From Rhodanobacter sp. Root480 (GTDB lineage: Bacteria > Pseudomonadota > Gammaproteobacteria > Xanthomonadales > Rhodanobacteraceae): a stretch of 64,000 bases of DNA. Shown here in pieces: positions 1 through 9,202 of the stretch; the first letter of the stretch is position 1; each line of letters begins with the position of its first letter. The translations under genes were made by a program, and so were the position numbers. The stretch spans positions 62,001 to 126,000 of the forward strand of contig NZ_LMEX01000002.1 in NCBI RefSeq assembly GCF_001426645.1, in the 5' to 3' direction. The notes under the pieces are model-generated. The model saw only the letters and a list, made by a program, of their open reading frames with translations, ran no database searches and had not been told where the DNA came from.

Positions 1-1148
<1,148 letters not shown>

Positions 1149-1152
1149 GCTC

Positions 1153-1261
1153 TGCTCCTCCCCCTGCGCGCAGGGGGAGGTTGGGAGGGGGTTGTCCGGG
1201 CTGGCGGGGAGATCAAAAGCACCCCACCCCAACCCTCCCCTGCATGCAGGGGAGGGAGCAA
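1153..1261. repeat. Two-hairpin palindromic repeat (TCCCC..GGGGA family), copy 1
   Basis: A GC-rich palindrome (stem CTCCCCCTGCG/CGCAGGGGGAG) is followed after about 40 bp by a second one (CTCCCCTGCA/TGCAGGGGAG). The two hairpins are themselves inverted relative to each other, so the whole element can fold on itself. A reverse-oriented relative lies at 60730-60825; both share the short core GCTTTTGATC and the flanking TTTGC..CCCTCCCCTGC. The copy number elsewhere in the genome cannot be judged here. Confidence 0.7.
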
Positions 1262-1275
1262 AGGCCACAAGCGAG

Positions 1276-1303
1276 AAAACACTCCGCCGCAGCGGGGTGT
1301 TTT
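1276..1303. terminator. Bidirectional terminator between ettA and the GH79 gene
   Basis: The left arm AAAACACTCCGC pairs with the right arm GCGGGGTGTTTT around a CGCA loop (GT wobbles allowed). It is flanked by A and T runs on both sides, so it can end both converging genes. Confidence 0.75.
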
Positions 1304-1307
1304 CGTT

Positions 1308-2846
1308 TCAGGCCTCGACGGTCAGGAGGGCGGCACTGCCACGCGGCAGCGACAACGCGCCCCGCCCCGCATCGATCCGCAGCGTTTCATCGGAAACCGG
1401 CGACCACTCGCCCGCATGCCCCACGGCGGCGCCAGCCAGCGTGGTGTGGTGCACGTCGTCGATGCCCGGCGCCTGCAGACGCCACACCTTGGCCGCACTT
1501 CCCGCGTGGCCGAAATCCACCTGCAGATCCACATCACGCTGCAGATCCTTGTTGAACACCGCCAGCAGGCGCTGTCCGCCACGGTCGGCCGCGTAGGCGG
1601 TGAGGTTGGCGCCGTTCGCACGGAGCGCGGCATCGACGAAACCCGCCCCCGCGAACTGCCGCGCCAGCAACAACCCGTAATACAGCGGGCGGGCGTAATA
1701 ACCCTCCTCCGCATCGCCGGCGATGGGCGTGTAGCGGCCGCTGATCGCATCCAGCCGCTGCTCGTAGGTGGCACCCTTCGGCGCCGTCGCCACGTTCTTG
1801 TTGAGCGATGCCTCCAGCACCGACAGCGTGCCGGAGTGGATGTTGATGCCGTCCACGCCGGCCTGTGCGCAAGCCAGCGCGAAATCGCCGCCCCACAACG
1901 CCGAAGCGAACGTATTGCTGACACCCAGCTTGCCGCCGCCCCAGTAGGAGTTCGCTTCGGTCAGCAGGAACGGCAGCTTCTTCGCCGCCGCCACCTTCGC
2001 AACCTGTTCCGCCTGCTGGATGAAGTCGGGGTCGCCACCCAGCATTTGCGCCACCGTGGTGGTCGGTTGCGGCGCGCCGCCGCGGTAGTAGTGATGCGTG
2101 AGTGCCACGATGTCGTTGGTGTCGTGGGCAAACTTCCGCACCCAGTCGATTTCATTGCTGGTGTCGGGGCCGGCGATCGGCACGGGCGCGCGCTGGCGAA
2201 TCGCCTCGGCGGTTTTCCGCCACAACGCCAGGTACTCGTCGTAGCTGAAGGCGCTGCCATCCGCGTGCTTGTACAGGCTCGGCTCGTTGCCGATCTGGAT
2301 CGCCTGCAACCGGTCGCCCACCGCGCGCTGCACCGCCTCGGCCAACTCGGCCGCCATCGCCGGCGAGCCGCGACGCAGGTTGACGCCGAACACCAGCCAC
2401 CAGCCGGTGGCATCGAGGAAGCCCGCCAGGTTCGTCAGCTGCTCGGGCGTAACCATGTACGGCCGCTTGAACACCGCGTGCGGCAATTGCTCGAACGGCG
2501 GCAGCGCGCCGGTGTAACCGCTCCACGCCGAGTAATCGCTGGAATTGCCGCCGATGCGCAACACGCCCTGCGGATTCAACCGGCGTAGCATGCCGATCAG
2601 CGCCTTGTTCGATGCCGAGAAGTAGCTGGTGTCGTGCATCTGCAGCGTTTCGAAACTCAGGCCGACAAGGCCCGATGGCACGGTGCGACCAGTCGCCGAC
2701 TTGCCCAGTTTCAACATGGCGCGCGTTGGCGTTCCGCCGGAACCACCGCCGGCTCGCGCGGCAAACGGGTTGATCAGCGCCATGGTGGCGGCAGTGGCAC
2801 CGACCTGAAGGAAGCGACGGCGGCTGGCGGAAATCTCGTGCGTCAT
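1308..2846 (-). CDS. Tat-exported glycoside hydrolase, GH79 (beta-glucuronidase/heparanase-like)
   Basis: This 512-residue protein starts at the ATG giving [14 protein letters not shown]; the longer open frame upstream adds unlikely residues. The N-terminus has a twin-arginine motif (SRRRFLQ) and a hydrophobic stretch ending near AARA, so export in folded form is expected. The body is a TIM-barrel clan-A type hydrolase. The predicted acid/base Glu188 is in QIGNEPSLY and the predicted nucleophile Glu297 in [13 protein letters not shown] small C-terminal beta domain contains the segment [15 protein letters not shown]79 members remove glucuronic acid or methyl-glucuronic acid from polysaccharides or proteoglycans; the actual substrate here is unknown. 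The gene stands alone, divergent from pyrF, converging on ettA. Confidence is high for glycosidase and moderate for GH79. Confidence 0.75.
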   Translation of the reverse strand: MTHEISASRRRFLQVGATAATMALINPFAARAGGGSGGTPTRAMLKLGKSATGRTVPSGLVGLSFETLQMHDTSYFSASNKALIGMLRRLNPQGVLRIGGNSSDYSAWSGYTGALPPFEQLPHAVFKRPYMVTPEQLTNLAGFLDATGWWLVFGVNLRRGSPAMAAELAEAVQRAVGDRLQAIQIGNEPSLYKHADGSAFSYDEYLALWRKTAEAIRQRAPVPIAGPDTSNEIDWVRKFAHDTNDIVALTHHYYRGGAPQPTTTVAQMLGGDPDFIQQAEQVAKVAAAKKLPFLLTEANSYWGGGKLGVSNTFASALWGGDFALACAQAGVDGINIHSGTLSVLEASLNKNVATAPKGATYEQRLDAISGRYTPIAGDAEEGYYARPLYYGLLLARQFAGAGFVDAALRANGANLTAYAADRGGQRLLAVFNKDLQRDVDLQVDFGHAGSAAKVWRLQAPGIDDVHHTTLAGAAVGHAGEWSPVSDETLRIDAGRGALSLPRGSAALLTVEA

Positions 2847-2956
2847 GGGCAAGGCCTCGCAGTTTCGAGATGAACAGATCACTCCGGTCGACGATAAACG
2901 AAAAATCCCGCCAGCCGCTAAAATGGCCAACCGATCCCGCCGACCCGAGAGTGACC

Positions 2957-3769
2957 ATGCGCTTTTCCGACGCCCTGCAGCAACGCTGGCGCCAGCACGA
3001 CACCCTGGTCTGCGTGGGGCTCGATCCGGACCCGGCGAAATTCCCCGCGCACATCAAGGGCGCGCCCGATGCGGTGTTCGCCTTCTGCCACGCCATCGTC
3101 GACGCCACCGCCGACCTGGCCTGCGCATTCAAACCGCAGATCGCCCACTTCGCCGCCCTGCGCGCCGAAGACGCACTCGAGCGCCTGATCGCCTACATCC
3201 ACCAGCGGCATCCCGGCGTGCCGGTGATCCTGGACGCCAAGCGCGGCGACATCGGCAGCACGGCGCAGCACTACGTCACCGAGGCGTTCGATCGCTACGG
3301 CGCCGACGCGGTGACACTGAACCCGTACATGGGCCGCGATTCGATCCAGCCGTTCCTGGACCGCGCCGACAAGGGCGTGATCCTGCTGTGCCGCACCTCC
3401 AACCCCGGCGGCGCGGATTTCCAGGCACTGGACTGCGGCGGCATGCCGCTGTACCTGCGCGTGGCCGAGACCATCGCCCGCGACTGGAACACCCACGGCA
3501 ACTGCGCCCTGGTCACCGGCGCCACCTGGCCCGAGGAAATCCGCCAGGTTCGCGAACTGGTGGGCGACATGCCGCTGCTGGTACCGGGCATCGGCGCGCA
3601 AGGTGGCGACATCGAGGCGGTGATGCAGGCCGGCCGTACCACCGACGGCACCGGCCTGATGATCAACTCCTCCCGCGGCATCATCTACGCCGGCAACGAC
3701 AAGGACTTCGCCCTCGCCGCACGCAACGCCGCCATCGAACTGCGCGACACGATCAATCGCTGCCGCTGA
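2957..3769 (+). CDS. pyrF: Orotidine 5'-phosphate decarboxylase (type 2)
   Basis: The 270-residue protein decarboxylates OMP to UMP, the last step of de novo pyrimidine synthesis, in the cytosol. The type-2 signature [11 protein letters not shown] lies at residues 92-102, with catalytic Lys95 and the flanking aspartates in place. An early GLDPDP motif and a late LMINSSRGI phosphate-binding segment complete the barrel. The start was set at [11 protein letters not shown], because that gives the usual family length; an open frame continues 29 codons upstream into the intergenic region. pyrD, an earlier step of the same pathway, lies 25 kb away and is not linked. A hairpin terminator follows the stop. 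Confidence 0.95.
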   Translation: MRFSDALQQRWRQHDTLVCVGLDPDPAKFPAHIKGAPDAVFAFCHAIVDATADLACAFKPQIAHFAALRAEDALERLIAYIHQRHPGVPVILDAKRGDIGSTAQHYVTEAFDRYGADAVTLNPYMGRDSIQPFLDRADKGVILLCRTSNPGGADFQALDCGGMPLYLRVAETIARDWNTHGNCALVTGATWPEEIRQVRELVGDMPLLVPGIGAQGGDIEAVMQAGRTTDGTGLMINSSRGIIYAGNDKDFALAARNAAIELRDTINRCR

Positions 3770-3786
3770 CGCGCCTGCTCCGTCAG

Positions 3787-3821
3787 AAGAAAAGGGCTGA
3801 CGGCAATCAGGGCCTTTTCTT
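3787..3821 (+). terminator. Probable terminator of pyrF
   Basis: The arms AAGAAAAGG and CCTTTTCTT enclose a 17-base spacer just after the pyrF stop. The T-rich descending arm ends the structure. Confidence 0.6.
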
Positions 3822-3927
3822 ACAGCGTCACTGCGCCGGATGGTTATCCTTTGCGTTTGGCAACGCGCGCTTGTCGGCTCCGTCGCAAGCGGTCTATGGA
3901 CAGCATCCACCCATGCAGGGAACAGCG

Positions 3928-4665
3928 ATGATCATCCGTTCTGCACTCCTGATGCTTCTGGTCGGCGTCACCCTCCGGCCAGCTGCTGCGGAGGCCCCGC
4001 ACATCACCACTCAACGGGAGAACGCGACCAGCGTCTTGGTCATCTCACCTATCTTCAGTCAATTGGTGGCTTTCAAGATGCCGCTTGACTTCAAGGTGGT
4101 CAACGAAGAAACCAGCGCCCACGGCTACATCCGGGAATCCGTACCCATGGGGGAGAACGTCGAACACTGGAGCCGAATGATTACCGTCACCGGATACAAG
4201 GATGTCGCCGCCAACCCCGGACCGCCGCCCGCGGTATTGCTCAATACGATTGCGGAAGGTTTCAGGAAGGCCTGCCCCGACAGCGTAAGCGTCGGCGATC
4301 TGGGAAGCCCGTCCGTCGACGGCTACCCCGCCGCGGCCGCTTTCATTGCCTGCGGCACCACCATTTCCGGTGGCAAGCCTCATAGCGAAGCGGCACTCGT
4401 GATGGCCATCAAGGGTGCGCGGGACTACTACACGATCCAGTGGGCCGAACGCGGAGCGGCGCAGGCGACTCCCGTCGCCTTCGACGGAAAGCACTGGGTG
4501 GGCCAGTTCAAGCAGTTGATGCCGATTTTCCTGTGCCAGAGGATCCCCGGGGAGCAAGCCCCCTACCCAAGCTGCATATCGCGCTTGTCCAGTGATAACC
4601 AGGCTCCTGCGACGCATGGAAGCCAGGCGGTGCCGCCGTTGAATGCCGCGTCGCCAGCTTCATAA
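3928..4665 (+). CDS. Secreted protein of unknown function
   Basis: The 245-residue product starts at the second ATG of a pair (3913 and 3928); the second has AGGGAA seven bases upstream. A clear Sec signal peptide (MIIRSALLMLLVGV..AAA, cleavage near residue 21) predicts a periplasmic or surface protein. The mature part has segments such as ENVEHWSRMITVTGYKD and scattered cysteines (ACPDS, IACGT, FLCQR, PSCIS), which could form two disulfides. The C-terminal 30 residues are rich in Ala, Pro and Ser and look disordered. I do not recognise the family with certainty. It is a single gene after pyrF and converges on the acetyltransferase gene with a 58-bp gap. Confidence 0.7.
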   Translation: MIIRSALLMLLVGVTLRPAAAEAPHITTQRENATSVLVISPIFSQLVAFKMPLDFKVVNEETSAHGYIRESVPMGENVEHWSRMITVTGYKDVAANPGPPPAVLLNTIAEGFRKACPDSVSVGDLGSPSVDGYPAAAAFIACGTTISGGKPHSEAALVMAIKGARDYYTIQWAERGAAQATPVAFDGKHWVGQFKQLMPIFLCQRIPGEQAPYPSCISRLSSDNQAPATHGSQAVPPLNAASPAS

Positions 4666-4723
4666 AGCTCCTCGCCTGCATGCGACTTGCAGCCAGCGTT
4701 GACGGCCAGCGGATCACCCACGC

Positions 4724-5197
4724 TCAACCTTCCAATCGCAGGAAAAAGCGACACTTGGGTTTCCCGATGGCGCCGACGCCACGATAGAAACGTGCGGCAT
4801 GGGTGTTCCAGTCCGGCGTCTGCCACTGGATCTCTGCGCAACCGCTGCGGCGGGCGGCCGCGATGACGGTAGCCAGCAAAGACGCACCGATGCCCGTACC
4901 ACGTCGGCCTTCGCGCACGAACAGGCAGTCCATGTGCAGGAATTCCCGCGCCCGCCACGTCGAGAACTCGACCGTGGCGGTCGCGTAACCAAGCAGGTCC
5001 CCGTCGGCCTCGGCGACCCATGCCTGCAGCCGTGGCGAGGGCGCAAACAACGCGTGCGCCAACCCGTCGAGCATGTCCGCCGCGGTGCCGAGTGTTGCCC
5101 GCTCGTACAGCGCATGTTCGCCACAAAGCGCGACCAGCGCCATGAGATCCTGCCGCTCTACGCGCCGCACCACGCAAACTGCTGCAAGCGCTTTCAC
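4724..5197 (-). CDS. GNAT-family N-acetyltransferase
   Basis: This 157-residue protein has the acetyl-CoA binding motif A (VREGRRGTGIGASLLATV), the preceding MDCLFV strand and a C-terminal DWNTHAARFYRGVGA motif B, all standard for GNAT enzymes. The start chosen is the GTG at 5195-5197, which has GGAGGT six bases upstream; the open frame runs further but has no ribosome site. It transfers an acetyl group from acetyl-CoA to an unknown amine, probably a small molecule. The 147 bp upstream hold no other gene or obvious structure. Confidence 0.85.
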   Translation of the reverse strand: MKALAAVCVVRRVERQDLMALVALCGEHALYERATLGTAADMLDGLAHALFAPSPRLQAWVAEADGDLLGYATATVEFSTWRAREFLHMDCLFVREGRRGTGIGASLLATVIAAARRSGCAEIQWQTPDWNTHAARFYRGVGAIGKPKCRFFLRLEG

Positions 5198-5344
5198 AAT
5201 ACCTCCATCGCCAACGCCTGCTCGCGCGCCGGTCGGGCATCGCACTGACGTCCCGCCCGGTGGCTTCGTGCCCTGTAAGACGCCACCGATCCGGTCGATT
5301 GCCATGCGCGCGGTGCCTGCATCACCCCTAATTCGTCATGCTGC

Positions 5345-5752
5345 TCAGTCATGCCCGGTACCCTCGGCCAGCTCGAAACCCTCATCGATCCAGCCCGTGA
5401 TACCACCGGCCATCAGCTTCACCGGCCGTCCCAGCCGGGCCAGCCGCACGGCGGCACGCGCCGCGCCATTGCAATGCGGGCCGGCGCAATACACCACGAA
5501 CAAGGTCTCCGCGGGGTACTTCGCCAGCCGCGATTCGATGATCTTGGCGTGCGGGATGTTGATCGCGCCGGGGACGTGCCCGCGCTGGTAGTGCGCCGGG
5601 CCGCGGGCATCGATGAGGACGAAGCCCGGCTCGGCCTGCTGCAGGGCGTCGTGCGTATCCCAGCAATCGGTTTCGAAGGCGAACGCCGCTTCGAAATGCT
5701 GCAGCGCCTGCGCGGACGGCGCGGCGGGAATCTGGGTGACGGCGTTCGACAT
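5345..5752 (-). CDS. Rhodanese-like domain protein
   Basis: This single-domain rhodanese has 135 residues. The domain spans about residues 35-130 with the motifs LIDARGPAHYQRGHVPGAINIPH and an active-site loop that begins at Cys89 (VVYCAGPHCNG), with a second cysteine at residue 94. The CAGPHC loop suggests sulfurtransferase or thiol redox activity. The start is placed at MSNAVTQIP, with GGGAG upstream. The gene is divergent from the ftrA-like regulator with only 87 bp between the start codons, so that regulator probably controls it. This pairing of a rhodanese with FtrA is common in proteobacteria. Confidence 0.9.
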   Translation of the reverse strand: MSNAVTQIPAAPSAQALQHFEAAFAFETDCWDTHDALQQAEPGFVLIDARGPAHYQRGHVPGAINIPHAKIIESRLAKYPAETLFVVYCAGPHCNGAARAAVRLARLGRPVKLMAGGITGWIDEGFELAEGTGHD

Positions 5753-5839
5753 GGGTGCTCCCGGGTGCGGATGGAGACTCATTGTTCGGCCGCGGCGGGG
5801 CGCGCACAATTGGCGAAAACGACACGCTTCGATCAGATC

Positions 5840-6847
5840 ATGCCAATCTCCCGTCGCCGCCGAACCCCACCCAACCCACTGGTCGCCGCGCTGGTCTACG
5901 ACGGCTTGTGCGGCTTCGAGTTCGCCTGCGCGGCCGAGGTTTTCGGCCTGCCGCGACCCGAATTGCAGCCCGGCTGGTACCGCTTCGAAACCTGTGCCGC
6001 CGAGCGCGGCCCGCTGCGTGGTCAATACGGCATGCGGGTGACGGCGGACGCGGGACTGGCGCGACTCGCCGACGCCGGCACCATCATCATCCCCGGCTGG
6101 AAAGGCCTCGACGTGCCGGTACCGACACGCGTGCTGGACGCCCTGCGCGAGGCGCATGCACGCGGCGCACGGTTGCTGACGATCTGCTCGGGCGCCTTCG
6201 TGCTGGCCGCCACCGGCCTGCTCGATGGCCGCCGCGCCACCACCCACTGGCGCTACGCCGACGCGCTGCAACGCAGGTACCCGAACATCAAGGTCGATCC
6301 CGCGGTGCTGTACGTGGACGAAGGCCAGTTGCTCACCTCCGCCGGCAGCGCGGCGGGCCTGGACCTGTGCCTGCATCTGGTGCGCCGCGACCACGGCGCC
6401 GACATCGCCAACCAAGTGGCGCGACGGCTGGTGATTCCGCCGCACCGCGACGGCGGCCAGGCGCAGTTCGTCGAGCGGCCGGTGGCGAAACGCGAATCCA
6501 GCGCGCTGTCAAAGGTGATCGACCACATGCAGCGGCGGCTGGCCAGCCACCAGCCGATCGCCGAGCTGGCTGCGATGGCGGCGATGAGCGAACGCAGCTT
6601 CATGCGCCACTTCAAGCAGGCCACCGGCACCAGCCCGGCGGACTGGTTGATCGCGGCGCGGGTGGACCGCGCGCGGGAATTGCTGGAGGGTTCGTCGCTG
6701 TCCATCGACGCCATCGCCGGCGAGTGCGGCTTCGGCAGCGCGATCACCCTGCGCCATCATTTCCGCCGCAAGCTGGGCGTCAGCCCCGGCGCCTACAAGG
6801 CGCGCTTCGCTGCCGTGGAAACACGGCGGGAACCGACCACCGCGTGA
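5840..6847 (+). CDS. ftrA: GlxA-family AraC-type transcriptional regulator (FtrA-like)
   Basis: The 335-residue protein has an N-terminal DJ-1/PfpI-like domain (about residues 14-190), with LVYDGLCGFEFACAAEVF at the start and LLTICSGAFVLAATGLL at the nucleophile elbow. A C-terminal AraC double helix-turn-helix follows (about 220-325), with SERSFMRHFKQATGTSP and GFGSAITLRHHFRRKLGVSP. In this family the PfpI-like part is a sensing domain, not a protease. The divergent rhodanese gene is the likely target. The start at MPISRRRR is the first ATG after the intergenic region. The FtrA name rests on the PELQPGWYRFETCAAERGP-type N-terminus and the rhodanese neighbour. Confidence 0.85.
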   Translation: MPISRRRRTPPNPLVAALVYDGLCGFEFACAAEVFGLPRPELQPGWYRFETCAAERGPLRGQYGMRVTADAGLARLADAGTIIIPGWKGLDVPVPTRVLDALREAHARGARLLTICSGAFVLAATGLLDGRRATTHWRYADALQRRYPNIKVDPAVLYVDEGQLLTSAGSAAGLDLCLHLVRRDHGADIANQVARRLVIPPHRDGGQAQFVERPVAKRESSALSKVIDHMQRRLASHQPIAELAAMAAMSERSFMRHFKQATGTSPADWLIAARVDRARELLEGSSLSIDAIAGECGFGSAITLRHHFRRKLGVSPGAYKARFAAVETRREPTTA

Positions 6848-6901
6848 CGGCCGATGCGCCGACGCCGCAGCGTCGCTGCACTCAATCCGCCGCAACGCAA
6901 A

Positions 6902-7156
6902 TCAGGCAGCCGTCTTGGCCGCCTGCAGGGTTTTCGCCTTCAGGTCCAGCGCATCGGCTGCGTCCAGCAGCGCTCGCGCAAAGCTGCGCACCTCACCGGG
7001 ACGCAGGGCATACCAGTTGCCCTTCTTGCTCACGTCGCCCACGGTGCGGCCGACGCGGGATACGCAGTGCGGTCGAAAAATCACCATCCCGGTCAGCAGT
7101 TCCGAGCTGATATCCGCGGACACAATCTGCATGTGCGTTTCATCTTCTTTCTTCAC
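6902..7156 (-). CDS. Small conserved-looking protein of unknown function
   Basis: This is an 84-residue protein with a GTG start preceded by GGGGAGAG; a later ATG at 7132 would give 76 residues. It contains segments GMVIFRPHCVSRVGRTVGD and NWYALRPGEVRSFARALLDAADAL, then a Lys/Ala-rich end. No signal peptide or membrane segment is visible. The predicted fold (short strands, then an amphipathic helix) and codon use suggest a real cytosolic protein. It converges on ftrA. I do not recognise a function. Confidence 0.6.
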   Translation of the reverse strand: MKKEDETHMQIVSADISSELLTGMVIFRPHCVSRVGRTVGDVSKKGNWYALRPGEVRSFARALLDAADALDLKAKTLQAAKTAA

Positions 7157-7334
7157 CAAATCTCTCCCCGGCGGAAAGCCACCGCTCTCCAGCTTACGCC
7201 ACCGGTGATTTGGCGGTTGCCACCGCAACGGTGTGCGGCGCCGAACGCGAGAATCCTATACTCGCCGAGGGCCTACTGCTGGATGCGGTATCCAGCGGCA
7301 TGTCCCTCCCTCCATCACACAAGGATTCCCCAAG

Positions 7335-8075
7335 ATGAATGGACTTGCCGATGTGCGTATCGAAGACTGGAACCGCCTGCAACATGAAGTAGCCCGTTTG
7401 CGCGTGCTGGTGATCCTCGCCCTGCTGGCGGTGGTTGCGCTGGCCGCCGTGTCCCTGCTGCGCAAACCCGAGGCGCCGGCCAAGCCCGACGCGATCATCC
7501 GCACGCAAGGCCTGGTGATCACCGATGCCCAGGGCCACGACCGCATCCTGATCGGCGCGCCGGTGCCCGCCAGCAAGGACCGCACCCGCAAGGACGACGC
7601 TTCGGACGGCATCATCTTCCTCGGCAAGACCGGCGCCGATCGTCTCGCGATCGGGCAAATGCCCGCACCGGTGATTGGTGGCCAAACCCTGAAGCGCATC
7701 GGCGACGGCGACAACTACGGCCTGGCCTTGTTCGACAAGAAAGGCAACGAGCGTGGCGGCATGGCCTTCCTGGGCATGGGCCGTGTCGTGATCGGCCTGG
7801 ACCGTGCGGCGCCGCTCAGCGACGCGATCGGCCTGATGGTCGATGACCGGGATGGCTTCGCGGGCATGATCATGAATTATGCCGACGGCAAGGTGCAGGC
7901 GCCGGCACTCGAACTGGGCACCACCGCGAACGAGGTGCACATGCAGTTCTACGGCAAGGACAACCTGCCCCACGCGCAACTCAATTTCGACGGCAAGGGC
8001 AAACCCGCCTGGCAGTTCGACGACGCGGCATCAGCGGCGAAGGCGGCGAAGGCCGCGTCGACCACCGCAAACTGA
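7335..8075 (+). CDS. Membrane-anchored protein of unknown function with repeated glycine turn motifs
   Basis: The 246-residue protein has AAGGA upstream of its ATG. Residues 1-20 are cytoplasmic and partly charged, residues 22-40 form one transmembrane helix (LVILALLAVVALAAVSLL), and the rest is predicted periplasmic. The outer part repeats a pattern of aspartate or lysine, glycine, charged residue and then a short hydrophobic strand: TDAQGHDRILIG, GKTGADRLAIG, DKKGNERGGMAFLG, and near the end FDGKGKPAWQF. This suggests a small beta-repeat or solenoid. The C-terminus is Ala/Lys-rich. No catalytic motif is visible. It may be a cell-envelope scaffold; that is inference only. Confidence 0.75.
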   Translation: MNGLADVRIEDWNRLQHEVARLRVLVILALLAVVALAAVSLLRKPEAPAKPDAIIRTQGLVITDAQGHDRILIGAPVPASKDRTRKDDASDGIIFLGKTGADRLAIGQMPAPVIGGQTLKRIGDGDNYGLALFDKKGNERGGMAFLGMGRVVIGLDRAAPLSDAIGLMVDDRDGFAGMIMNYADGKVQAPALELGTTANEVHMQFYGKDNLPHAQLNFDGKGKPAWQFDDAASAAKAAKAASTTAN

Positions 8076-8085
8076 CACGCTGCTC

Positions 8086-8121
8086 GCATCGTCCATGCGT
8101 AACCCGCTGCATGGACGATGC
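8086..8121. terminator. Stem-loop between converging genes
   Basis: A perfect 13-bp stem GCATCGTCCATGC/GCATGGACGATGC surrounds a 10-base loop between two genes that end toward each other. There is no clear T tract, so its role as a terminator is likely but not certain. Confidence 0.55.
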
Positions 8122-8147
8122 GTATCCACGCTTGCGCTGACAGATTC

Positions 8148-8753
8148 CTACTTCGTCGGCGGATACGGGCTGCCCTGCAACAGCCTCGCCAGATGCGCCG
8201 CATTGCAGGCCTGGGTCTTGATCGCACCGGCCAGCGCCTTGGGCGTTTCCTTCAGGTCGATGTAGTTGGTCTTGTGCATCGCTTCGCCGACCCAGTAGCT
8301 GGAACTGCCGCCGGGGATACTGAAACCGACATCGGCCAGCGCCTGGTAGAGCTCCGCGGTGACGTGATGCGCACCGTCCTCGTTGCCGACCACGCAGACC
8401 ATGGCGACCTTGCCGAAGGTGGGATAGACGCCGTGCTCGTCGATCTCGCCGAATACCGCGTCGAGACGTTCGCACACCCGTTTGGCCACGCTGCATGGCT
8501 GGCCCATCCAGATGGGCGTGGCCAGCACGAAGATGTTGGCGTCGTCGATGCGTTTGCGCAGCGCGGGCCACGCGTCGCCCGGCCCCTGGTCGGTCTTCAC
8601 GCCGGGCTTGATGTCGTGGTTGACGGCGCGCTCGCTGGCGGTGGTCACGTCGTAGCCCTGCAGTGCTTCCAGCACCTGATCGAGCAGCTTCTGGGTGGAC
8701 GACGGTTCGTTGCCGGTCTTGAGGGTGCAGTTGAGGCCGAAGGCGGAAAGCAT
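8148..8753 (-). CDS. Flavodoxin-like NAD(P)H-dependent oxidoreductase
   Basis: This 201-residue cytosolic protein has AAGGAG before its ATG. The flavodoxin-like FMN fold is shown by the N-terminal phosphate-binding segment (GLNCTLKTGNEPSSTQKLLDQ), the ANIFVLATPIWMGQPCSVAKR strand-loop and the later KVAMVCVVGNEDGAHH strand. It resembles NADPH-dependent FMN reductases of the NQO/WrbA superfamily. The substrate is unknown. The next gene upstream on this strand (DUF427) is 112 bp away; shared transcription is possible but not shown. Confidence 0.85.
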   Translation of the reverse strand: MLSAFGLNCTLKTGNEPSSTQKLLDQVLEALQGYDVTTASERAVNHDIKPGVKTDQGPGDAWPALRKRIDDANIFVLATPIWMGQPCSVAKRVCERLDAVFGEIDEHGVYPTFGKVAMVCVVGNEDGAHHVTAELYQALADVGFSIPGGSSSYWVGEAMHKTNYIDLKETPKALAGAIKTQACNAAHLARLLQGSPYPPTK

Positions 8754-8865
8754 GGCGGCTCCTTGAATCAAGGGGCTTTCCACCCTGTACCTGCGGATGT
8801 CGAGATGCGGTCGGCGTAACGTGTTGCTGCCGTGTGGGGACAGCGTCCGGGCAACGCCCGCCGTA

Positions 8866-9147
8866 TCAATCGACGACGCGCACCCCTTTCCAGAATGCCA
8901 CCCGACCGGCGATCTGCGCCGCGGCTTCCTTCGGCTGCGGGTAGTACCACGCGGCCTGGGCATTCACTGCATCACCGACCACCACGTCGCAATAGCTGGC
9001 CGTGCCCTTCCACGGACACACGCTGTGATGATCGCTTTCGCGGAAATATTCCTCTCGCAACGAGGCGGCGGGAAAGTAGTGATTGCCTTCGACCACGACG
9101 GTGTCGTCGCTGTCGACCAGCACGGTGTCGTTCCAGATGGCTTTCAT
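8866..9147 (-). CDS. DUF427 domain protein
   Basis: A 93-residue protein formed almost entirely of a DUF427 domain. The family core is visible as FPAASLREEYFRESDHHSVCPWKGTASYCDV, followed by NAQAAWYYPQPKEAAAQIAGRVAFWKGVRV. GGAGATGAAAG precedes the ATG. The function of DUF427 proteins is not established; they are cytosolic single-domain beta-rich proteins. It lies between a flavodoxin-like reductase and an exported esterase-fold protein, all on the minus strand. Confidence 0.88.
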   Translation of the reverse strand: MKAIWNDTVLVDSDDTVVVEGNHYFPAASLREEYFRESDHHSVCPWKGTASYCDVVVGDAVNAQAAWYYPQPKEAAAQIAGRVAFWKGVRVVD

Positions 9148-9202
9148 CTTTCATCTCCGGGAGGTAGTTGCGTTATCCGGCCACATGAACGGGACAACGA
9201 GC

